64,000 nt of DNA, taken from NCBI RefSeq assembly GCF_000327385.1, contig NW_008709577.1:2059221-2123220 (forward strand), written 5' to 3'. Numbering within the stretch: the stretch's first letter is position 1; each line of letters opens with the position of its first letter. The notes under the pieces were generated by a model. The model ran no database searches. It was given only the letters and a program-made list of their open reading frames with translations, and was not told the origin of the DNA. The translations under genes were made by a program, and so were the position numbers. The DNA comes from Lottia gigantea (taxonomy: Eukaryota; Mollusca; Gastropoda; Lottiidae). Shown piece by piece: positions 56,668 through 64,000 of this stretch.

Positions 56668-59600
56668 CTGGCAATAGAAATTCATCAATTATTTCAAGAA
56701 GATTATAAAGTGTGAAATTGATAAGTGGCTATTTTTTACTATTGAAAAATGTTTCAAATAGAAAAGCCATCATCAGGATTGATGGTTAGAAATTGGGGTT
56801 TAGTGGTTGAAAAATTGTGTCTCGACTTAAAACAGATCAACAATGTAGCCAAAATAACTAAAGAAGACTGACATTTTAAAATTTCAATATGTTTTCAACT
56901 TACTTTTTTATGGCCCTGATCATTTAAAATATAACTCAAAGGTGACAGTCTCCATCCACTTTCTGAGACCACCATAGTTTCTCCTATACCAATTGGCTGA
57001 AAATGAACTAAATCACTTCTACGATGAGCTTTTGATTTGGTACTGAAAGAGAAAAATCATAATGGAATATAGCTATGTTACTCTTTTTTGCCTGATGACT
57101 TCAGAGAAGTGGTAATAGTAATGGGTTTTTATTTAATTAAGTGAGTAAATAAGTCATATTTCCTCATTATTTATGTCTATCCAGCTGAAAAAAACAGGAA
57201 GACAAAAGAGCCAAGGACATGCTGTTGAGAGGTGATGGACCCTAAAAATTTCATTAACCTTGTAAAAATAAGCCGTTCTTTGAAATACTTTTTTGAAAAG
57301 AAAAACCTACCTGGGATCAAAGGAAAATACTGGAATTTTATATTTTTTAGAAATAGCATCATCAAAACTAAAATCATTATTAATTCTGAAAAAACAAATA
57401 AACAAAACCAATTCATAAACCATAACTGATATTCATTGATCAATATCTATTACATTGTTTATATTAACTGATATAACTGATAACTGATTTTCAAATCAGT
57501 CAACAACACTTATTTAGAAAAAGAAAAAGCTTACCCAAAAGAATAAACGAAACCATCTTTAGTTGGTCTGTAAGGTTCATCTGCACAAACATCCCATCCA
57601 CCATCAGTTATTTTACCCATTCTCAGTCTATCTTTACACTCATATTGTACATGTTCTAAATATCTACAATAACAAAATGATAACACATAGATCTGAAAAT
57701 AATCAACTAGGTCAGCTTTTAGTCTATGTTAAAAGAGCGAATTATTTTGAAAGACATTACTTTTAATGCTCAAAATATCATTATTAGACTAGCCTGTCAG
57801 ATGTGGTGTTCTGGTGTGTTTGAATTAAAAATAATTGCTGAATATGATGAAATGGCTGTAGTGTACAGAAAAATTGAAGAAGGATATATAGTTTAAGTGT
57901 AAAACAACATGTGATATACTAAAACAAAAAGACAAATTCAATGTTTGCAGACAATATCAAAATTTGACAAATGACTGGCACATTGCATGTGGGATTATAC
58001 ACTCATATATATTAAACCATCCAAATATTACTGTATAATTTCTCAACATAAACATCTCTTTTCTTTTTGAATTTTTGATTTTTGAAAAGATACTTTTGAA
58101 TTTGAAAAAATATTTTTGAATTAACAAAGTCAAAAGTTTTGTTTATAAAGTCAAAAAGAAAATTTCAAATTTGGAATTCAAAAACATGTTGTTTTGAGAT
58201 TTCGTACTTTTCACACCTGAAGATTTATTGATTTATTTATATATTATTGAATTCAGCAGCTGTTCAGTAAAAAATCAAAATCTGAAGTAAAAGGTCAATA
58301 TTGTAAGCATTTTAACCTTATTTAAATCATAACAAGATTTAGTGATATGAAAAATTCAATTCTTTCCATGTATTTGAATAAATACAGATGAGTAATTATT
58401 TCAAGCTATTTTCTCCAAAACATAGTTTATCCTCATTTTGAATTGTAGGAACTAATTTGCTCTTGTAACAAGAAGGTATTGTAATGACTTTTCATACTGA
58501 AATACTAGAGTCTCAGTCCTTAAATTTCAATGTTCATTTTACAAGAAGACAGCTTGCCAGGCAAGGTAATATATGCCCACTGGCAGATTTGATTTTGAAT
58601 AAAAATATTTAGCAGTACAGTAACTATCACCAGTATGAAATATTCAATTTCCTTTGTACATCACAAAAGTATTATTATACATGACATTTTAATTCTATTC
58701 AGTTTTTTAACTGATGTAAATGGCAACACTATTGAATTGTAATAGATGAGACAATTATTATCATATATCAAAATCACAGTTTTATCATCAACTGTTTGTT
58801 TTATCTGAATATCAGCTGCAGGTGGCAGCACTAATAGGGGTACAGAGTTGCATTCCCCCCCTAGCAAAATGGTTTGCACGCTCAATTGTACCCCCATTTT
58901 TTTTCAACAATTTTGAAATAGAAATTTTATACGTTTTTGCCTCAAAATATGTTTCAGAATGGTCCCAATTCTTTCAATTTTTTGAAAATTGGGAGAACTC
59001 TCTCAGACACTCTATGACAGGCTTGCGAATATGACCCATCCACAGAGATGACACATTTTGACTTCAACCTTTGAAGTTGTCCACCATTCAATCAGCTGAC
59101 ACTACAACAAATCAGCTTTGATTCAACCCACAGAAAACTGAACTGAACTCCAAATGGGGTATATTGACTAAATTAGATGTATGTTTTTACCGTTACTAAC
59201 ATTTAACTAGACATGTTTTACCTTGTCTATTAAGTCTTAAGATTATTTACTTGTAAACACTTTGGTTTTGTGATATGATGTTATTTTTCCCACAACAAAG
59301 AAAATAAATATGTATAGACTTGAGAGTGTGTGATAATATCAAGTTTTGCTCAGTTAAACAGCTAAACTTATACCTTGAGTGTATCACAGAAGTTCGTGAA
59401 TACTAGCAAATGCAGCAAATCTAGGCCCTCGACAGAAAAACTGTAAAAAAATAATGACTCATGACAGAGCTCTGATTGGCTATATTCGCTGGCATACAAT
59501 CCCATCAAATTGCTGACCATGAAACAAGCAGTCACGGTATAAGATGAAAATGTAATACTTGACCATTGTCATTTTCTGTCCTCAATATTACTTTAAGTCC

Positions 59601-61401
59601 AGCACACACACGAGCCATCAGCTCAGACAGAATTCATTCGTGCACTTCTCCTTAAGACGATAGCTTCCATGTGCGGGTAAATTTATGTAAGATTTTGGTC
59701 ATTTGTGCGCCCATGAAATTGAATTTGATGAACAGTATTTCTTAGTCTTCAGAAGACGAAGAAATTTTACTATTAACGCTGTTACCTGTAGCCATATAAC
59801 TTAGCACAACAGTCAGCCTTTTACTCAGGCTTTTTAAAAGACGCATTCTATTCTCTTGATTTGAATTGATAGGGTTGAACATTGTCCAAACATCTTTAAA
59901 AGACTGTCTGTCTAGGCGATGATATTGACGAAATTTCTCTGGATCTTCAGCATGTAACTCTTGTATTATGTTGGAAGAAAGCTTCCCTTGAATGCCTTCT
60001 CTGGATTTTAGAGTATGATTACGGCATAGTAACAGCGTTAGTAGCAAAATTTCTTCGTCTTCTGAAGACTAAGAATTAGGCTACTATCAATCAAATCCAT
60101 GGGCGCAGCCATTCTGTTACCTGTAGCCATATAACTTAGCACAACAGTCAGCCTTTCACTCAGGCTTTTTAAAAGACGCATTCTATTCTCTTGATTGGAA
60201 TTGATATGGTTGAACATTGCCCAAACATCCTTAAAAGAAATTCTTTCTAGGCGAAATTTGTCACTACACATGCATACATAAATTCACCTTTAAGCATAAT
60301 AATATAGCTTTAGTTACCGCACAAACAAGCATTTGTTCATTATTATCTAACACATTTGATTTTCAACTTTTCGCCACGAAAGACCAAAATCTTACATAAA
60401 TTTACACGCACACAGAAGCTATTGCCTTAAGGAGAAGTGCATGAATGAATTCTGCCTAAGCTGATGGCTGGTGTGTGTGCCGGACTTTACATTGATAACT
60501 TACTCATGATAAATACTAGATAAATCAGCCCAGCTTATACTGGATAATAATGATACTGGTGGTATCCTCCATATCCCTTTCTTTTTATATTTAGAAACAT
60601 CAATCTAAATAGAAAATAATAAGAGATTGGTAAAATATGTGATATTCATGAAAGTAGATATCTGTTTAAAAAAAACTTTCAATAATTTGAATAAGAATAC
60701 ATACCGTTGTTGCATCCTTTTCCAACTTTTTCTCTTTATTTGGTTTATAAGGTATCTTTATACTTAGATCTAAAATATTTTAATGTAAACATGATGAGAT
60801 GGACAAGAAATTTTAAATAATAAAGCAAACAAAATGTTTAATATAAAAGTGGATGCCTATTTGTTTTCAGATCCTTCTAAATCAAGTTTGTTACAATTAT
60901 TTTTTAAAAACTGAATTAAAAAAAAAAATAGTAGTTAATGTCCAAATATTTAATTTTTTTTTATCTATGTTTTATGCAAAATCAGTTTAAACACTTACAT
61001 TATTTGAAATAACAGGGATTATATCAGCGCTAAAATTTACAAATCTACGCTTTGGGTTTATGCATATAAACACATACCTAATTCTACCCAAACTGTAAGG
61101 AAAACATGAACCTGACAGACAGACATGGGCACAAGCATTTTAGAACTGATGTGGGCATATACCGGTAAAAATGACTTGTATCTATCTGAATACTGGAATG
61201 AACTCCTGATTCCCTGACCAATATTAGTGAGAAAGTGCCTCATTCACTGCGATACCACACCTTCCTGAAACCCTGGATCTTAACAATGAGAGGTCAGACG
61301 ATACTAGTTCTATATCTACCTGGTATTTTAATTGGAGCAAATCTAAATCTATCATTTCCATCAATTCTATCTCTAGCCGCTCTACCCATTAAAACATTTC
61401 G
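56338..61401 (-). CDS. METTL24: METTL24-like methyltransferase, N-terminus missing
   Basis: Seven exons (61320-61401, 60705-60769, 60504-60604, 57535-57663, 57311-57385, 56904-57042, 56338-56667) join in one open frame of 306 residues. Recognisable phrases are GGWDVCAD, VYSFGINNDFSFDDAI, VFSFDP, LVHFQPIGIGET, WRLSPLSYIL, LKMDIEEWEWKVLPQLIQ and LLVELH, the SAM-dependent methyltransferase pattern of METTL24 and its relatives (Methyltransf_22-type, from memory). Human METTL24 has about 366 residues, so about 60 N-terminal residues, where a signal anchor is expected, are missing here. The substrate is unknown. It lies tail to tail with TANC. Confidence 0.92.
56904..57042 (-). CDS. METTL24: METTL24-like exon: HFQPIGIGET segment
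   Basis: Acceptor TTTCTCTTTCAG, donor AAAAAA|GTAAGT. It encodes TKSKAHRRSDLVHFQPIGIG ETMV and GWRLSPLSYILNDQGHKK, matching the middle of the methyltransferase fold. Phase agrees with both neighbours. Confidence 0.93.
57311..57385 (-). CDS. METTL24: METTL24-like exon: NNDFSFDDAI segment
   Basis: A 75-base exon (acceptor GTTTTTTCAG, donor CCCAG|GTAGGT) encodes INNDFSFDDAISKKYKIPVF SFDP. The final FDP follows the strand expected to carry the acidic residue that contacts the SAM ribose (inference from the fold). Confidence 0.92.
57535..57663 (-). CDS. METTL24: METTL24-like exon: GGWDVCAD segment
   Basis: Acceptor TATTGTAG, donor TTTTGG|GTAAGC. It encodes YLEHVQYECKDRLRMGKITD, GGWDVCAD and GFVYSFG; the GGW-x-VC...VYSFG pair is diagnostic for the family. 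Confidence 0.94.
58548..58660 (-). repeat. TATACGCCCAC-family repeat, short piece
   Basis: GCTTGCCAGGCAAGGTAATA, TTTTGAATAAAAATATTTAG and CAGTATGAAATATTCAA match the low-coordinate part of the copy at 52427-52845 in the same orientation; the rest is absent. Confidence 0.6.
59742..60047 (-). pseudogene. Harbinger transposase N-terminal fragment, first copy
   Basis: The frame encodes GKLSSNIIQELHAEDPEKFR, QYHRLDRQSFKDVWTMFNPI and RLTVVLSYMATG, the N-terminal part that precedes the DDE nuclease in HARBI1-like transposases. It stops about 100 residues in, well short of the roughly 350-400 residues of a whole protein. Confidence 0.75.
60038..60271 (-). pseudogene. Harbinger transposase fragment, duplicated copy
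   Basis: It repeats FKDVWAMFNHINSNQENRMR and LTVVLSYMATGNR from the neighbouring fragment, as part of the 139-bp direct duplication (59781-59919 and 60116-60254). Confidence 0.7.
60504..60604 (-). CDS. METTL24: METTL24-like exon: WRIPPVSLLSSISW segment
   Basis: Acceptor TTTCTATTTAG, donor CATGA|GTAAGT. It encodes IDVSKYKKKGIWRIPPVSLL and SSISWADLSSIYH, and its phase fits both neighbours. The Harbinger element ends 17 bases into the following intron. Confidence 0.85.
60705..60769 (-). CDS. METTL24: METTL24-like exon: lysine-rich linker
   Basis: A 65-base exon (acceptor ATTTTAG, donor ACAACG|GTATGT) encodes LSIKIPYKPNKEKKLEKDAT T. It is low in recognisable motifs; support comes from clean splice sites and phase. 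Confidence 0.7.
61320..61401 (-). CDS. METTL24: METTL24-like exon: first one found
   Basis: Acceptor ATTTTGCAG, donor ACCAG|GTAGAT. It encodes RNVLMGRAARDRIDGNDRFR FAPIKIP. It begins in phase 0 after an acceptor, so at least one more upstream exon must supply the N-terminus. Confidence 0.75.
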
Positions 61402-61693
61402 CTGCAAAATAAATCATTAATAAAACATTCTATCAATAAATGCAATCTGTCATTTTCTTTTGACACAGCCAGCTTTATGTAAACCAGTAAGCCCTGTGTT
61501 AAACAAGTGCAATAAATCAAAACCATTCTTTATATCTAAATTTAAGTGCATTTAATTCCATATGATAAAAAAGCATAAAAAATATATAAGCTTATCTAAC
61601 ATATATCTTATGTAATGAGAAACACATTGTACAATTTTGTTTATTCACATCCAATTATAGCTACACAGAATTGAATTCAATATTCACCTTCAC

Positions 61694-62258
61694 CAGGGGT
61701 GGGCAACCTACGGCCCGCTGTTACTACGTTAGTTCAGTTAACCTTTACCTTCACTTGTTATTGTTGGCCCAGAAAAAGTGGTGGAATTCCCCTCATTTTG
61801 CAAAACCCATTTTGGTCGTGAATTTACTTGAGGTTAATTGTGGTCGATGACTGGGAAACTCTGATAAGTTCAATTGCAGCTGTTATCTATGTTACTGACG
61901 TACAAACAACTGAAAGCTACAATTTGACTAAGCACATCTTCTTGATTTTGGAATGGCAACATCTCAATCTAAGCGTCGCGAGTTGGAGAGTGAAAATCAG
62001 ACATTTAACGAGTCTTAAACTACAATAAAGTTCATATTACTTTTAATACGTATCAACGATACTTTATGATCTAGATTATGCTTTTGTGAATGAATATTTA
62101 TTTTGCTTGGAAGTCCTCAGAAATGAAATTAACAGCAAGTTGTTTATTAAACCTTATTAAATAAAGCTTATTATTATCATCATTATTATCAGGTGCACCC
62201 CGGGTAGTTTTCATGTCTCATATCTAGCCCTTTCAATCAAGAAGGTTGCCCACCCCTG
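61694..62258 (+). mobile_element. hAT-derived nonautonomous element, 565 bp
   Basis: Begins CAGGGGTGGGCAACCTACGG and ends GGTTGCCCACCCCTG, the inverted ends of Charlie/Tip100-like hAT elements. The flanking 8-mers (ACCTTCAC / ACATAAAC) agree at five of eight positions, consistent with an old 8-bp duplication but not proof. It keeps a fragment of transposase start. It lies upstream of the first METTL24-like exon found. Confidence 0.8.
61953..62018 (+). pseudogene. hAT transposase N-terminal remnant
   Basis: The reading MATSQSKRRELESENQTFNE resembles the N-terminus of hAT transposases and of the derived ZBED5/GTF2IRD2 proteins (SKRRKVD..CRTFN.EW, from memory). It closes after 21 codons; the remainder of the transposase has been deleted. 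Confidence 0.6.
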
Positions 62259-63129
62259 ACATAAACAATACAGCTTTATGCTATATTGATGTCCTGAGCC
62301 ACTTTACTTATTATACTCAAATAATAATAATGTTCAAAGTTTGTTATCTCTTGGTTTTTGTTTCAAGGTGCCCCAAGGAGCATCATAATCTCTTTTCAAA
62401 GAAAAATGTGTAGATTTGGTTCAAAACAGATGATGGAAAAAAAAAGAATTATTTGAAAAATGACAGAACTGGGCAGTGATAGTTAACATATTGGTTATGA
62501 TACTAGATAGATTTATGTTCGACTTTCTACATCTGAAGAAGTGCAGTATGCTATGAGGCAGTAGCTATTTCAAAGGATGTCTGACCTAAGCTGAGGTTAA
62601 ACCTCTAGCTACCAAACAAGATTCTAACTTACTGAGTTTCTGTTGACGACCCCCCACCCCTCCCCCTTCTTCTTAAATAAATGAAATTTAATATCAAATA
62701 CTGGTATAAATATTTATCTTAGACATATAAGCTTACTCACAGCTCTGTCATTCTGATTGACAACCTTACAATACAAAATATGTAGTACAAATACCCTAAT
62801 TGATTGATTGAGGAAAGTAGGTCCTGAGGGCACATTTTTATTTATTTTATTTATTTATTTAACCAATACCTTCAGTTTATGTAAATTTAACTTTACACTT
62901 TGGATATGTTTACATTTAAAAACTTTGGCATTTGTCAAGTATCATTAAATTTTCCAAATTCTGTCTTTTTTTTAAGCTTCTTGAAGGCCCTTTGTATTAT
63001 ATCTGCTGTAGGAAACGTTGATAGTGATAAATTGTCTTAATTTATTAGTTTTTTATTTCCAACATTTCCATTTTCCAGTCAAAGAATGATGACTTTAAGC
63101 CTAAATGTAATGATCAAGTGATCAATATA
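62259..63129. other. Noncoding DNA upstream of METTL24-like exons
   Basis: Holds a pyrimidine tract (62649-62675), a TTTA-type microsatellite (62836-62862) and one possible 24-nt minus-strand exon at 62741-62764 (VVNQNDRA; good donor GCT|GTGAGT, weak acceptor) that would be phase-compatible with the exon at 61320-61401. I hold the last at low confidence. Confidence 0.4.
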
Positions 63130-63304
63130 CAGTCGAGTAACCTAATTTCGTGGAAACCTATTATTCGTGGATTTCCGGAAAGGATTAATAATTTACATGA
63201 GCGACCTCCGCATTAGTTTGTTTTAATAAACATGGGTTTTCTCTACAATATCAGCTAGTAGAATGAATCCAGTAGTTTCAAGCAAGGTAAAATGTATTAA
63301 TGTA
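63130..63304 (-). mobile_element. TA-target MITE, outer copy interrupted by a second
   Basis: Starts CAGTCGAGTAACCTAATTTC after TA, the reverse complement of the right end of the 26997-27812 copy, and follows that copy through GAATCCAGTAGTTTCAAGCA to AATGTATTAATGTA. There the match stops and a second MITE begins. Confidence 0.85.
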
Positions 63305-64000
63305 CAGTGGTGTAACCTATTTTCGTGGATATAAGGATTCAACACCGAATTTCGTCAAAGTTAAAAAAACGAAAAAAAAATTTTATGCCTTAGATGTTTC
63401 CTCAGATATTCTACAAAATAATTAAAATTGGTTTATTTCGATTTTCTTTATGAATCCTTCACTTTGACCAATATTTCATGAGCAACCAACTCGGCAACGG
63501 CGGCAGAATGCGTCACCTATTTTCGTGTACAATGTTTGATCTATAAATAAGTCGAGAAAAACACGTTGTATAGATACCGGGTGGTATAATTAACTTCTCT
63601 TAGTATTTATCTTTAATATCAATTCATTATAACTAGTGACAATTCCTTCAAAGAACCATGATTTTAAAAAAAAATAATGACTGACAAAATAAGATACGTA
63701 GCGTGATTTATTGCTAAAAGTCACTGAAACAACATAAGAATATGGTCCACTTTGTGTTCCATAGAAATTTTCTGCTGACACGAAATCCAGTAGTTGATCA
63801 CGTGACTTCAATTGTTGGATTATATTCTAGCAGACGACACTTGGAATTCCGATTACCGCTTGGGATTATAAGGAAATTCGGCCGATAAAAAATGGTGATG
63901 TTTGGTAATAAGTGAAATCCGCCATTTTGTATTTGTTGAAGTATACATTATTACACTTTACCTTGCTTGAAACTACTGGATTCATTCTACTAGCTGATAT
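63305..64000 (+). mobile_element. TA-target MITE, inner copy, cut by the window end
   Basis: Starts CAGTGGTGTAACCTATTTTC directly after TA (63303-63304) and follows the 26997-27812 copy, with few differences, to the window end. It carries about 20 bases near 63520-63540 missing from that copy. The open frame at 63590-63811 is not a gene. Confidence 0.85.

Larger units (their letters stand above)
59596..60486 (-). mobile_element. PIF/Harbinger-derived element, 891 bp
   Basis: Terminal inverted repeats of about 115 bases (59596-59712 and 60367-60486; ends AGTCCAGCACACACAC and GTGTGTGCCGGACT) are flanked by the 3-base duplication TTA (59593-59595 and 60487-60489), the PIF/Harbinger target. On the minus strand it carries pieces of a transposase N-terminus (AEDPEKFRQYHRLDRQSFKD, then RLTVVLSYMATGNS). 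No DDE catalytic region is present, so it moves only with outside help, if at all. A 139-bp segment occurs twice in the same orientation. Confidence 0.85.
57664..60503 (-). other. METTL24-like intron with repeats
   Basis: Holds a partial TATACGCCCAC-family end at 58548-58660, an unassigned patch at 58805-59160 with the short inverted pair GGGGTAC / GTACCCCC, and the Harbinger-derived element at 59596-60486. I see no further exon. Confidence 0.6.

Overview
The window is a stretch of AT-rich animal nuclear DNA: genes are split by many GT-AG introns, intergenic DNA is long, and interspersed repeats are common. The repeats (a tRNA-derived SINE with a GGGACAATAAACCGAGG-type core, TATACGCCCACAT-ended elements, TA-target MITEs) and the exon make-up suggest a lophotrochozoan, most likely a mollusc. 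That placement is an inference. No rRNA, tRNA gene, CRISPR array, retroviral or LTR element was recognised.

Gene 1 (plus strand, about 19055-49287) is a TANC / rolling pebbles scaffold protein. I traced 17 coding exons that join in one open frame (about 1,440 residues): a C3HC4 RING finger, a low-complexity proline/serine-rich linker, a STAND-type P-loop NTPase with Walker A and B, about ten ankyrin repeats, three TPRs, and a short acidic tail ending in the PDZ-ligand-like sequence ETAL. A 20.4-kb intron separates the RING exons from the rest. Three extra exons are proposed: a 21-nt in-frame microexon at 44295-44315 between the NTPase and ankyrin modules, an alternative first exon at 32280-32328 that would give a RING-less isoform, and a weak upstream start exon at 14946-14978.

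Gene 2 (minus strand, 61401 down to 56338) is a METTL24-like methyltransferase. Seven exons join in one frame (306 residues). The N-terminus, expected to hold a signal anchor, was not found. The two genes converge tail to tail across about 7 kb of repeat-rich DNA.

Layout: 1-19054 is 5' flank or intron with a SINE 3' part, a pyrimidine minisatellite and a 256-bp MITE. 19055-49287 is TANC; its giant intron holds a 69-bp higher-order minisatellite, an 816-bp Tc1/mariner-type MITE and other repeats. 49288-50940 is the probable 3' UTR. 51137-52130 is a 28-bp minisatellite. 52427-55016 holds further interspersed repeats. 56338-61401 is METTL24-like, with a PIF/Harbinger-derived element ending 17 bases from a splice donor. 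61694-62258 is a hAT-derived element. 63130-64000 is a nested pair of the same TA-target MITE running off the end of the window.
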